64,000 bases of DNA from Pseudomonas sp. BN417 (GCF_029871205.1 NZ_SSOJ01000156.1:36148-100147); one strand, 5' to 3'. Numbered from the stretch's first letter, positions 29,268-38,210 are shown. The notes: generated by a model from the letters alone, not told the origin. Numbers and translations: made by a program.

Positions 29268-30056
29268 ATGCTGCTGAAAGACAAGGTTGTGATGATTTCC
29301 GGTATCGGCCCCGGCATGGGCATCAAGCTCGCCCTCGAGGCGGCCCGCGAAGGCGCCCGCGCCGTGGCGATCTGCGCCCGCAACGAAGCGCGCCTGCGCG
29401 AGGCGGAAGAACGCATCCGCGCCGTCGATGCCGACTGCCAGGTGCTCTGGATGCCCACCGACGTCAGCGATGCCAAGGCCTGCCAGGCTTTTGCCAAGGC
29501 CACCGTGGAGCGCTTCGGGCGCATCGATGCGCTGATCAACAGTGCCTACGTCCATGGCGGCTTCGACTCGCTGGAAAGTTGCCCCGACCATCTGCTGCAG
29601 GAGGCCCTGGACGTCAATCTGTTCGGCTCATTGCACCTGACTCGCGCCGTGCTGCCGCAGATGAAGGCCCAGCGTGCTGGCGCCATCGTGATGATCAATA
29701 CCCTGGGCGTGCACCAGCCATACGCGGGTGGCGGCGGCTATGCAATCTCCAAGGGCACCCTGGCTGTGGCGGTGCGTTATCTCGCTCAAGAACTGGCCGG
29801 GCATGGCCTGCGGGTCAACGGCCTGGCCTGTGGCTGGATGTGGGGCGAGCCGGTGCAGGCGAATGTGCGCGAAGCCGCTGCCGCGCGGGGTGTCAGTGAG
29901 GAGCAGGTGCGTGCCGAATTCAGCTCGGGGATTCCCGGCGGGCGTATGCCGGGCGACGAGGAGTGCGCCCGTGCGGCGTTGTTCCTGGCCTCCGACTACG
30001 CCAGCGCCATCAACGGCGCCCAACTGGACGCCAACGGCGGCGAACTGATGCGCTGA
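29268..30056 (+). CDS. Atypical short-chain dehydrogenase/reductase
   Basis: 262 residues. The cofactor loop is SGIGPGMG, and the usual NNAG is NSAY, so this is a divergent SDR. The Tyr/Lys pair is present in GYAISKG; the Ser region is MINTLGVH, where threonine stands near the usual serine. ARN after beta-2 suggests NADP. It may use a bulky hydroxylated steroid. No cluster operator precedes it directly; it probably belongs to the operon starting at 26865. Confidence 0.8.
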   Translation: MLLKDKVVMISGIGPGMGIKLALEAAREGARAVAICARNEARLREAEERIRAVDADCQVLWMPTDVSDAKACQAFAKATVERFGRIDALINSAYVHGGFDSLESCPDHLLQEALDVNLFGSLHLTRAVLPQMKAQRAGAIVMINTLGVHQPYAGGGGYAISKGTLAVAVRYLAQELAGHGLRVNGLACGWMWGEPVQANVREAAAARGVSEEQVRAEFSSGIPGGRMPGDEECARAALFLASDYASAINGAQLDANGGELMR

Positions 30057-30072
30057 ACGCGAGGAGATGAAG

Positions 30073-31047
30073 ATGCTTGATCACTGCGCCTTCAATGGCG
30101 ACGCGGACGGACTTTGCGCCCTGCAGCAATTGCGCCTAGCGGGGGAGCTGGACGCGGCGGTGCGCCTGGTCAGCGGGGTGAAGCGTGACATCGGCCTGCT
30201 GCAGCGCGTGCAGGCCGGCCCCGGCGAGCGGGTCACCGTGCTGGACATCGCCCATGAGCAGAACCGCGCGGATGTCGCGCGGCTGCTCGGCGCGGGTGCC
30301 CGCGTCCGCTACTTCGACCACCACTTCGCCGGTGAACTGCCGGAGCACCCGGGCTTCGAGTCGTTCATCGATACCGCTGCCGACGTCTGCACCAGCCTGC
30401 TGGTGGATCGCTTCCTGACGGGGCGATTCCACCGCTGGGCGGTGGCGGCAGCCTTTGGCGATGGCATGTCGGGTCCGGCCCGCGCGCTGGCCGCGCGTCA
30501 TGGGCTTGCGGCGGAAGAAATCCGAGAGCTGGAAGAGCTGGGCCTGCTGCTGAACTACAACGCCTACGGCGACAGCCTGGCCGACCTGCACTTCGACCCG
30601 GTGGCGCTGGCGACGGAACTGCTGCCGTACCACGACCCGCTCGACTTCGTCCGCCTCAGCCCGAGTTTCGCTCGACTGCGGGAAGGCTACGCCGCCGATA
30701 TGGCGGTCGCGGCCGCGCTGGAGCCCTGGCGTGCGGGCGAAGGTGCGTCGCTCTACAAGTTGCCGGAAGCGACCTGGGCGCGGCGGGTCAGCGGCGTACT
30801 GGCCAACCAGCTGGCCGCACGCGATCCGCAGCGCGCGCTCGGCCTGCTCAGTGCCAGGGCCGATGGCGACTGGACTTTCAGCCTGCGCGTGCCGGCCAAT
30901 GCCAGCCTGGAGGCGGATGCGTTCTGTCGCGGCTTCGCGACGGGGGGAGGGCGCAAGCGCGCCGCTGGTATCAATCGGTTGCCGGCGCAGGAGCTGGAAA
31001 GCTTTGCCAGGCGACTCCTCGACAGTTATCCACACGCCGCCCCGTAG
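30073..31047 (+). CDS. DHH-family phosphoesterase-like protein
   Basis: 324 residues. The DHH superfamily is indicated by FNGDADGLCALQQL near the N terminus, LDIAHEQ, the YFDHHFAGE motif and a C-terminal GGGRKRAAGI segment like DHHA1 domains. Relatives hydrolyse phosphodiesters (RecJ, nanoRNases, pAp phosphatases, cyclic-dinucleotide hydrolases). In a sulfation operon one attractive idea is removal of PAP, the product of sulfotransferases, since NrnA-type DHH enzymes hydrolyse pAp; this is inference. The start at 30073 has GAGGAG 6 bases upstream; 30067 would lie on it. Confidence 0.7.
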   Translation: MLDHCAFNGDADGLCALQQLRLAGELDAAVRLVSGVKRDIGLLQRVQAGPGERVTVLDIAHEQNRADVARLLGAGARVRYFDHHFAGELPEHPGFESFIDTAADVCTSLLVDRFLTGRFHRWAVAAAFGDGMSGPARALAARHGLAAEEIRELEELGLLLNYNAYGDSLADLHFDPVALATELLPYHDPLDFVRLSPSFARLREGYAADMAVAAALEPWRAGEGASLYKLPEATWARRVSGVLANQLAARDPQRALGLLSARADGDWTFSLRVPANASLEADAFCRGFATGGGRKRAAGINRLPAQELESFARRLLDSYPHAAP

Positions 31048-31108
31048 GTCGGGCTTCGCTGTGCTCCGCCCTACGATGTGGGACCGCGAGCGGGAGGGTC
31101 AGGTCTTT

Positions 31109-31194
31109 CGTAGGGTGGACCACGCCTCACCGGTCCACCAGCGGAGCAAGGCCTGACCACGGAAGGTGGATACAAAAGCGCTATCCACCCTACG
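31109..31194. repeat. CGTAGGGTGGA palindrome
   Basis: Outer arms CGTAGGGTGGA and TCCACCCTACG are inverted. A shorter relative GTAGGTCGGGC...GCCCTAC stands at about 31045-31076. Both lie between the DHH gene and operator K. Confidence 0.65.
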
Positions 31195-31242
31195 GTCCGG
31201 GTCTTGACGCGTGCCTCTCGTGAGAGACCTCACCCCTGTGGG

Positions 31243-31261
31243 CTAGTCCCTGGCAGGGATG
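31243..31261 (+). promoter_or_regulatory. Cluster operator K, upstream of the kshA-like operon
   Basis: Reads CTAGTCCCTGGCAGGGATG: the left arm is a consensus copy and the right arm is degenerate. 61 bases before the ATG at 31323. Confidence 0.6.
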
Positions 31262-31322
31262 TGCCGGATGTGGCGTTGGCCAATAGTGCGAGTCGACATC
31301 CATCACCTTTCAGGAGAGCAGC

Positions 31323-32405
31323 ATGGAACGGTCGACTCCCGATCATGGCCTGGCATCGGCAAGGCGCTTTGCTCGCGGCTGGCATTGCCTCGGCCTGGTA
31401 GCCGATTACGCCGACGGCAAACCCCATCCGCTGAACATCTTCGGCACCCGGCTCGTCGCCTTCCGCGGCGAGGACGGTGCGATGCACATCCTCGATGGCT
31501 ACTGCCCGCACATGGGCGCGGACCTCACCAAAGGGCACGTGGAAGGCGATACCGTGGTCTGCCCCTTCCACCACTGGAAGTGGGGCAGCGATGGCAAGTG
31601 CGTGTCGATTCCCTACTGCAAGCGCGTGCCCGCGCGGGCACGGGTCAAGGCCTGGCCGGTCCTGGAGAGGAACCAGCTGCTGTATGTCTGGCACGACGTC
31701 GAAGGCAGCGCGCCGGATGCGGCGGTCGATATCCCGCGCATCGAGGCCTGTTATTCGGCGGAGTGGACCGAGTGGAAGATGCGCAAGATGGTGATCCAGA
31801 CCAACTGCCGCGAGCTGGTGGACAACCTCGCTGATGCCGCGCACTTCGGGCCGGTGCACGGCTCGCCGGCCAGCTACTTCTGCAACACCTTCGACGGGCA
31901 CCTGGGCTACCAGATGTTCCAGGGCGAGGCCAGCGAATTGCTCGGCAACGGTTTGCGCGCCGACAGCGCCTATTTCGGGCCGGCCTATCACATCACCCGG
32001 ATGACCGCCGAGACCGGTGGGCAGACGGTCGACACCCTGCTGCTCAACTGCCACGTGCCCATCGACCACAACAGCTTCGAGCTGCGCTACGCCATCAAGG
32101 TCAGGAAGCAGCCCGGGCTCTCCGAGGCGGAGAACCAGGCCATTGCCGAGGCCTATGCCGAGCAGGCGCACAAGTCCTTCTTCCAGGACGTGGAGATCTG
32201 GCACAGCAAGACCCGCATCGACAGGCCGATTCTCTGCGACGGCGATGGTCCGGTGTATCAGCTGCGCGAGTGGTACGAGCAGTTCTACACCGATGTCGCT
32301 GACCTGCCCGCGCCGAGCAGGAAGGTCTTCGAGAGCAAGGGCGGCGTCTGGCGACAGCTCGACGAGGTGCCCGAACAGGCCCGCAGCGAGCTGCACCTGA
32401 TCTGA
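31323..32405 (+). CDS. KshA-like Rieske non-heme iron oxygenase (3-ketosteroid 9alpha-hydroxylase type)
   Basis: 360 residues. It starts like KshA (RRFARGWHCLGL, then KPHPLNIFGTRLVAF). The Rieske [2Fe-2S] ligands are C61-P-H63 and C80-x2-H83; the mononuclear iron ligands appear to be H174 and H179 (DNLADAAHFGPVH) and D289. KshA hydroxylates C9 of 3-ketosteroids, which triggers B-ring opening when a delta-1 bond is present. Electrons probably come from the KshB-like reductase at 16465. First gene of a seven-gene operon; substrate could be a bile-acid-type ketosteroid. Confidence 0.9.
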   Translation: MERSTPDHGLASARRFARGWHCLGLVADYADGKPHPLNIFGTRLVAFRGEDGAMHILDGYCPHMGADLTKGHVEGDTVVCPFHHWKWGSDGKCVSIPYCKRVPARARVKAWPVLERNQLLYVWHDVEGSAPDAAVDIPRIEACYSAEWTEWKMRKMVIQTNCRELVDNLADAAHFGPVHGSPASYFCNTFDGHLGYQMFQGEASELLGNGLRADSAYFGPAYHITRMTAETGGQTVDTLLLNCHVPIDHNSFELRYAIKVRKQPGLSEAENQAIAEAYAEQAHKSFFQDVEIWHSKTRIDRPILCDGDGPVYQLREWYEQFYTDVADLPAPSRKVFESKGGVWRQLDEVPEQARSELHLI

Positions 32406-32433
32406 GCCCGGCTTCAGCCGCACGGCATTTCAG

Positions 32434-32441
32434 AACAAGAA
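32434..32441 (+). promoter_or_regulatory. CA-type motif before the SDR at 32459
   Basis: AACAAGAA fits AAnAAnAA, 17 bases before the ATG and before the AAAAGGGG ribosome site. Confidence 0.45.
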
Positions 32442-32458
32442 CCGAAAAGGGGAACGAC

Positions 32459-33286
32459 ATGAAGCTCAAAGGCAAGGTCGCGCTGGTTACCGGCGCGGGA
32501 TCGGGAATGGGGCGCGCCACGGCTGCGCTGTTCGCCGCCGAAGGGGCGAGCGTGGTGGTGGTGGATATCGACGAGGCGGCGGCGCAACGCACCGTGGCCG
32601 AGCTCGCAACGCACGGGACGTGCCTGGCCAGCGCTTGCGACATCGCCGACGGCGAGTCGGTGGCGCGGCTGTTCGCCGAGGTGGAGCGGCGGTATGGCCG
32701 CCTCGACGTGCTGGTCAACAACGCCGGAGCCGGCCAGGTGCCGGGGGATGGCTTCGACCAGTACCAGCAGCGCCTGGCCAAGCGCAACGAGCAACTGGCG
32801 GCGGGCGCGGAGCCCGACGTGTTCACCGACATGATCGTCGACCTGACCGATGCCGGCTGGCAGCGGATCGTCGATATCAACCTGGGCGGCACCTTCTACT
32901 GCAGCCGCGCGGCGGTGCGCTTGATGATCGCCAGCGGCAGCCGCGGCTCGATCATCAATATCGCCAGCCTGTCCGCGCTCAGCGGCGAAGGGCCGCTCGC
33001 CTACTGCGCCTCAAAGGCTGCCGTGATCGGCCTGGGCAAGTGCCTGGCGCGTGACCTCGGCCCGCGCGGCATCCGCGTCAACACCATCTGCCCGGGGCCG
33101 ACCCGCACGCCGATGATGCAGTCGATCTCCAGGGAGTGGCAGCAGGCCCTGGAGCGCGCCATCCCCCTGGGGCGGCTGCTGGAGCCGGAAGAGATCGCCA
33201 GCACCTGCCTGTTCCTGGCCAGTGACGATGCCAGTGCCTTTACCGGACAAACCCTTGCTGCCGCCGGCGGCATGATGATGCTTTGA
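32459..33286 (+). CDS. Short-chain dehydrogenase/reductase
   Basis: 275-residue classical SDR: GAGSGMG, VDID after beta-2 (NAD preference), NNAG, Ser in INIASLSAL and YCASKA. Between NNAG and the helix 5 region it has an insertion rich in charged residues (QYQQRLAKRNEQLAAGAEP), longer than in its neighbours and possibly lining the substrate site. Second gene of the kshA-like operon. Confidence 0.85.
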   Translation: MKLKGKVALVTGAGSGMGRATAALFAAEGASVVVVDIDEAAAQRTVAELATHGTCLASACDIADGESVARLFAEVERRYGRLDVLVNNAGAGQVPGDGFDQYQQRLAKRNEQLAAGAEPDVFTDMIVDLTDAGWQRIVDINLGGTFYCSRAAVRLMIASGSRGSIINIASLSALSGEGPLAYCASKAAVIGLGKCLARDLGPRGIRVNTICPGPTRTPMMQSISREWQQALERAIPLGRLLEPEEIASTCLFLASDDASAFTGQTLAAAGGMMML

Positions 33287-33298
33287 GAGGATTTTCAA

Positions 33299-34120
33299 AT
33301 GAGTGGACGACTGCAAGGCAAGGTGGCGCTGATCAGTGGCGCCGGTACGGGTATCGGCGCCGCGGCGGCAAGGCTGTTCGCCGCCCAGGGCGCCCGGGTG
33401 ATGGTCTGCGGCCGCCGCCAGGCGCCGTTGGAGGCGGTGGTGGCGGAGATTCGCGCACAGGGCGGGGAAGCCGACTGGGTGCAGACCGACGTCACCGATG
33501 AGCAAGCGGTGGACCGCGCGGTCAGTGCGACCCTGGAGCGCTTCGGGCGCTTCGACATCATGGTCAACAACGCGGTTAACTACACCTGGGGCCCATTGGC
33601 GGGGCTCTCCACCGAGGAGTGGCACAAGAGCCTGCGCGGCAGCCTCGACGTGGCCTTCTTCGGCACCCGTGCAGCCATGCGGGTGATGCAGGGCAAGGGC
33701 GGCTCGATCGTCAACATGGGTTCGGTGGCGGGACTGCTCGGCAGCCCCGGCCTCAGCGCCTACGGTGCGGCCAAGGCGGGGGTGGTCAACTTCAGCCGCG
33801 CGGCGGCCCTGGAGGGCGCGCCGGAGAATATCCGGGTCAACGTGGTGATTCCCGGCATCGTTTGGAGCGAAGGCACCCGTGAAGCGATGCGCAGCGAACA
33901 GATGATCGCGGGGACGGCGCGGGCCGTGCCGCTGCGGCGCATCGGCGAGCCGGAGGAAGTCGCCAACGCCATCCTCTTCCTGGCCTCGGACGAGTCCTCC
34001 TACATCACTGGCCAGAGCCTGGTGGTCGACGGCGGCAAGACCTGCGAACTCAACGTCGGCGCCAGCGACTACACCTCGGCGACCTCCACCGAAATCCGTT
34101 CGACCCCAAGCGAGGCGTGA
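33299..34120 (+). CDS. Short-chain dehydrogenase/reductase
   Basis: 273-residue SDR: GAGTGIG, CGRR after beta-2 (suggests NADP), NNAV rather than NNAG, Ser in VNMGSVAGL and YGAAKA. C-terminal tail (CELNVGASDYTSAT) extends past the usual end. Spaced 12 bases from the previous gene with GAGAGGA as ribosome site. Confidence 0.85.
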   Translation: MSGRLQGKVALISGAGTGIGAAAARLFAAQGARVMVCGRRQAPLEAVVAEIRAQGGEADWVQTDVTDEQAVDRAVSATLERFGRFDIMVNNAVNYTWGPLAGLSTEEWHKSLRGSLDVAFFGTRAAMRVMQGKGGSIVNMGSVAGLLGSPGLSAYGAAKAGVVNFSRAAALEGAPENIRVNVVIPGIVWSEGTREAMRSEQMIAGTARAVPLRRIGEPEEVANAILFLASDESSYITGQSLVVDGGKTCELNVGASDYTSATSTEIRSTPSEA

Positions 34121-34124
34121 ACCA

Positions 34125-34889
34125 ATGAATATCAAGCTGAATGCTCCCACCAGCCCGGTGCTGGTGACCGGTGGCGCCTCCGGAATTGGTGAGGCCACCG
34201 CCGAGGCGCTGGCGGCGGTGAAGCGCCCCGTCGCCCTCTGGGACCTGCAGGCCGACAAGGCACAAGCCGTGGCCGCGCGACTTGCCGAGCAGCATGGCGT
34301 GCTGTGCCTCGGGCTGGGCATCGACCTGCGCGATCCGGCCGCCATTGCTCCGGCCCTGGCCCGGACCCGCGCCGAGCTCGGCGCTCCGGGCGCCCTGGTG
34401 CATGCCGCCGGCGTCGTCGACCAGAGCGGCCTGGAAAGTCTCTCGGCAGACAGCTGGGACCTGGTGCTGAACGTCAACCTGCGCGCCATGGCGCTGCTGG
34501 TGCAGGCGATGCTGCCGGACCTGCGCGCCAACCCTGGGTCGGCCGTTGTCGGCATCGCCTCGATCAACGCCACCCTGGGCAATGGGCTGATTCCAGCCTA
34601 CAGCGCCTCCAAGGGCGGGATGCTGTCGATGGTGCGCTCGCTGGCTGATGCCCTGGGCGCCGACGGCATCCGCGTCAACTCGGTTTCGCCGGGGCAGATC
34701 CTCACGCCGATGCTGGAGCCGATCGTGGCCGCGCGACCAGGGCATTTCGAGCGTCGCATCCTGCTGGAGCGTCTCGGCCGTCCCGAGGAGATCGGCCGCG
34801 TGGTGCGCTTCCTGCTGTCCGACGAGGCCAGCTACATCAACGCCGCGGAAATCGTCGTCGACGGCGGCAACATTTCCTCGCAGCGCTGA
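34125..34889 (+). CDS. Short-chain dehydrogenase/reductase
   Basis: 254-residue SDR: GGASGIG, WDLQADKA after beta-2, HAAG in place of NNAG, Ser in VGIASINATL and YSASKG. Only 4 bases separate it from the previous gene, so it is part of one transcript. Third consecutive SDR here, pointing to oxidation or epimerisation of several hydroxyl groups on one steroid. Confidence 0.85.
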   Translation: MNIKLNAPTSPVLVTGGASGIGEATAEALAAVKRPVALWDLQADKAQAVAARLAEQHGVLCLGLGIDLRDPAAIAPALARTRAELGAPGALVHAAGVVDQSGLESLSADSWDLVLNVNLRAMALLVQAMLPDLRANPGSAVVGIASINATLGNGLIPAYSASKGGMLSMVRSLADALGADGIRVNSVSPGQILTPMLEPIVAARPGHFERRILLERLGRPEEIGRVVRFLLSDEASYINAAEIVVDGGNISSQR

Positions 34890-34903
34890 GAGGGGCTATC
34901 ACC

Positions 34904-35530
34904 ATGAACGAACAGACATTGCAGGCCCGGATGGACCGCCTGGAGTCGCTGGAAGAGATCCGCATGCTGCCGGCCAAGTATGCGCTGGCCCTGGACATGC
35001 GCGACCTGGACGCCTGGGTCGGGCTGTTCCCGGAAGACATCAAGGTGGGCCAGGACAAGGTCGGCCGTGCCCATCTGAAGGCCTGGATCGACGACACCCT
35101 GCGCCTGCAGTTCAGCACCACCTCGCACCATATCGGCGGCCATATCATCGAGTTCAAGGACCCGGACAACGCCTGCGGCGTGGTCTATTCGAAGAACGAG
35201 CACGAGGCCGGGCCCGAGTGGGTGATCATGCAGATGCTCTACTGGGACGACTATCAGCGCATCGACGGCCGCTGGTACTTCCGTCGGCGCCTGCCGTGCT
35301 ACCTCTATGCCAGCGACCTGAACCGCCCGCCGATCGGCGAGAAGAAGATGCGCTGGCCGGGCCGCGAACCCTACGACGGTTCCTGGCATGAACTCTGGCC
35401 GAGCTGGAAAACCTTCTGGAGCGACAAACCGGGCGATGCGCTGCCGGAAGTCGCCGAACCGGCTCCGCTGGGTGCCTTCCTCGAACGCATGCGGCGCGGT
35501 TCATCCGCACCGCGGGTGAGGGTCCGCTGA
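34904..35530 (+). CDS. SnoaL/NTF2-like protein, BaiE-like steroid dehydratase candidate
   Basis: 208 residues, SnoaL-like fold followed by a C-terminal extension of about 60 residues. The segment KYALALDMRDLDAW places Y26 and D31 with the same spacing as the catalytic Tyr and Asp of BaiE, the bile-acid 7alpha-dehydratase, and TSHHIGGH (H75, H76, H80) stands where BaiE has its catalytic His. A hydroxysteroid dehydratase is therefore plausible; homologues in bile-acid-degrading proteobacteria (Hsh2) do this. The stop overlaps the Old Yellow Enzyme start by one base (TGATG). Confidence 0.65.
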   Translation: MNEQTLQARMDRLESLEEIRMLPAKYALALDMRDLDAWVGLFPEDIKVGQDKVGRAHLKAWIDDTLRLQFSTTSHHIGGHIIEFKDPDNACGVVYSKNEHEAGPEWVIMQMLYWDDYQRIDGRWYFRRRLPCYLYASDLNRPPIGEKKMRWPGREPYDGSWHELWPSWKTFWSDKPGDALPEVAEPAPLGAFLERMRRGSSAPRVRVR

Positions 35531-36648
35531 TGTCGAGCCTCGCCCCAGCCAGCCTCGACAGGCTGTTCGAACCGGTGCAACTGGGTGAATTGCGCCTGGC
35601 CAACCGTATCGTCATGGCGCCGATGACCCGCAGTCGTGCCGATGCCTTCGATGCGCCGAGCGATCTGCACGCGGCCTACTACGGCCAGCGTGCGGATGCC
35701 GGCCTGATCGTCGCCGAAGGCACCTATCCGAGCCCGGATGGCAAGGGTTATTGCCGCACCCCGGGCATCGTCACGCCACAGCAGGTCGATGCCTGGCACC
35801 GGGTGACCGCGCAGGTGCGCCAGCAGGGCAAAGCCAGCACCGTCCTGCAATTGATGCACGTGGGACGCGTCGCCAGCCGCCACAACCAGGCCGCCGACGC
35901 CGAAACCGTCGCGCCTTCGGCCATCGCCGCGCGGGGCAGCCTGTTCAGCGACAGCCACGGCATGGTGCCGATGGAGGAGCCGCGCGCCCTGGAAACCGCG
36001 GAAATCGCCGGGGTCATCGAGGGCTATCGGCAGGCGGCGCTGAATGCCCGCGCGGCGGGCTTCGACGGCGTGGAGTTGCACTGCAGCAGCGGCTACCTGC
36101 CCATGCAGTTCCTCCTGGCCTGCAGCAACCAGCGCCAGGACGGCTACGGCGGCTCGCTGGCCAAACGCATCCGTTTCGTGGTGGAAACCCTCGAGGCATT
36201 GAGCGAGGCAATCGGTGCCGGCCGGGTGGGCCTGCGGCTCATCCCCGGCAACCCCTACAACGACATGCAGGACGACGACCCCGCCGCCACCTACGGCGCC
36301 CTGCTGGATGCCGTGGACCCGCTCGGCCTGGCCTATGTCCAGGTCAGCCGCTCGCCGCAACCGGAGCTCGATGCCTTCGCCCTGGTGCGCCGTCACTTCA
36401 GTGGGCCGCTGATCCTCAACGACGGCTTCGATGGCCAGGGTGCCGCCCAGGCCATCGCTGCCGGCCTGGGCGAGGCGGTGTCCTTCGCCCGTCATTTCAT
36501 CGCCAACCCGGACCTGGTGGGGCGCCTGCGCGAGCAGCGCGCGCTCGCCGGGTTCGACCGTTCCACGCTCTACACCCCAGGTGCTCGCGGTTACACCGAC
36601 TATCCGGCCCTGGGTGACACTGCCCGCACGCAGGAACGCCGTCCATGA
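35530..36648 (+). CDS. Old Yellow Enzyme family ene-reductase/dehydrogenase
   Basis: 372-residue FMN TIM-barrel protein (PVQLGELRLANRIVMAPMTRSRA; QLMHVGR; SNQRQDGYGGSLAKRIRF). The usual substrate-binding His-x-x-Asn is altered: H184-C-S-S187, so Asn is replaced by Ser. It could reduce a double bond made by the neighbouring dehydratase-like protein, or oxidise a 5beta-steroid at C4-C5, as OYE-like enzymes do in some bile-acid pathways. Its TGA overlaps the ATG of the ligase by 4 bases. Confidence 0.85.
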   Translation: MSSLAPASLDRLFEPVQLGELRLANRIVMAPMTRSRADAFDAPSDLHAAYYGQRADAGLIVAEGTYPSPDGKGYCRTPGIVTPQQVDAWHRVTAQVRQQGKASTVLQLMHVGRVASRHNQAADAETVAPSAIAARGSLFSDSHGMVPMEEPRALETAEIAGVIEGYRQAALNARAAGFDGVELHCSSGYLPMQFLLACSNQRQDGYGGSLAKRIRFVVETLEALSEAIGAGRVGLRLIPGNPYNDMQDDDPAATYGALLDAVDPLGLAYVQVSRSPQPELDAFALVRRHFSGPLILNDGFDGQGAAQAIAAGLGEAVSFARHFIANPDLVGRLREQRALAGFDRSTLYTPGARGYTDYPALGDTARTQERRP

Positions 36649-38210
36649 GTCTGCCCCTTGCCAACCCGCAAACCATTCCAGCCGCCCTGGCGCGTTCTGT
36701 CCGACGTCATGCACAGCAGATCGCCATCGATGATGGCGAGCTCAAGCTCAGCTACGCGGAACTGGAGCGCCTCAGCCGCAATGCAGGGCGGGCGTTGCTG
36801 GCCCTTGGTCTCGAGCCGGGCGAGCGCGTCGCCATCTGGGCGCCGAACGGCCATCACTGGTTGGTGGCCGCTCTGGGCAGCCTGATGGCCGGGGCGGTGC
36901 TGGTGCCGCTGAGCACACGCCTGAAGGGCGGCGAGGCCGCGGATATCCTCAGGCGCAGCGGTGCGCGCGTGCTGTTCAGCGTTGGCGAGTTCCTCGGCAG
37001 TTACTACCCGGACCTGCTGGCGGGACAACCGCTCGATGACCTCGAGCAGGCCATCGTCCTCGAGTCGGCCCGCGATGGCGATTGCACCTGGCAGGGCTTC
37101 CTCGACCTGGCCGAGCAAGTGCCCGACGAGATGCTGGAGCAGCGGATGGCCAGTCTCGACGGCGACAGCCTCTCGGACCTGATGTTCACCTCCGGCACCA
37201 CCGGCTACCCCAAGGGCGTGCTCTGTGCCCACGGCCAGAACCTGCGCCTGTTCGACAACTGGGGTGAAATCGTCGGCCTGCAGCCAGGTGACCGCTACCT
37301 GATCGTCAACCCGTTCTTCCACAGCTTCGGCTTCAAGGCGGGTTGGCTCGCCGCGCTGATCCGCGGCGCGACCATCCTGCCGCAGCGGACCTTCGACGCC
37401 GAAGCCGTGCTGCGCCGGGTCGAGCAGGATCGCGTCAGTTTCCTGCCGGGGCCGCCAGCGCTCTATTCCGCGATGCTCGACCACCCGCGCCGGGCTGATT
37501 TCGACCTGTCCTCGCTGCGCGTGGCGGTCACCGGAGCGGCCTCGGTGCCGCCGGTCCTGGTCCAGCGCATGAGCGAGGAGCTGGGTTTTTCCAGCGTGGT
37601 GACGGCTTACGGCCTGACCGAGAGCTGTGGCCTGGCGACCGTCTGCCGACCCGGCGACGATGCTCTGACCGTTGCCAGTACCTGTGGCCGGCCTCTCGAT
37701 GGTATCGAGGTGCGCTGCGTGGATGCCGAGGGCAACCCGGTGCCGACCGGCGAGCCGGGGGAAGTGCTGATCCGCGGTTACAACCTGATGAAGGGCTACT
37801 TCAATGACCTCCAGGCCAGCCAGGAGGCGGTGGATGCGCAGGGCTGGCTGCATACCGGGGATGTCGGCGTGCTCGATGAGCGTGGTTACCTGCGCATCAC
37901 CGACCGGCTCAAGGACATGTTCATCGTCGGTGGTTTCAACTGCTACCCGGCGGAGGTCGAGCGCCTGCTCATGGAGCATCCCGCGGTGGCCCAGGCGGCC
38001 GTGGTGGGGATTGCCGATGAGCGCCAGGGCGAAGTCGGCAAGGCCTACGTGATACTGCGTCCGGGCGCCAGCCTGGCAGCCGATGAGTTGATCGGCTGGA
38101 GCCGCACGCGGATGGCCAACTACAAGGTGCCGCGCAGCGTGCAGTTGGTCGAGGTGCTGCCCCTCAATGCCGCGGGCAAGGTGCTCAAGGGCGAGCTGCG
38201 CTCGCGGTGA
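36645..38210 (+). CDS. FadD3-like acyl-CoA synthetase, copy 2
   Basis: 521 residues, AMP-forming. LMFTSGTTGYPKG, NPFFHSFGFKAGWLAALIRG, LPGPPALYSAML, TAYGLTESCG, GWLHTGDVG and C-terminal NAAGKVLKGEL are all present. Same architecture as the ligase at 18678, clearly a paralogue. Last gene of the kshA-like operon; its stop abuts the stop of the convergent lapG-like gene with no gap. Confidence 0.85.
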   Translation: MSLPLANPQTIPAALARSVRRHAQQIAIDDGELKLSYAELERLSRNAGRALLALGLEPGERVAIWAPNGHHWLVAALGSLMAGAVLVPLSTRLKGGEAADILRRSGARVLFSVGEFLGSYYPDLLAGQPLDDLEQAIVLESARDGDCTWQGFLDLAEQVPDEMLEQRMASLDGDSLSDLMFTSGTTGYPKGVLCAHGQNLRLFDNWGEIVGLQPGDRYLIVNPFFHSFGFKAGWLAALIRGATILPQRTFDAEAVLRRVEQDRVSFLPGPPALYSAMLDHPRRADFDLSSLRVAVTGAASVPPVLVQRMSEELGFSSVVTAYGLTESCGLATVCRPGDDALTVASTCGRPLDGIEVRCVDAEGNPVPTGEPGEVLIRGYNLMKGYFNDLQASQEAVDAQGWLHTGDVGVLDERGYLRITDRLKDMFIVGGFNCYPAEVERLLMEHPAVAQAAVVGIADERQGEVGKAYVILRPGASLAADELIGWSRTRMANYKVPRSVQLVEVLPLNAAGKVLKGELRSR

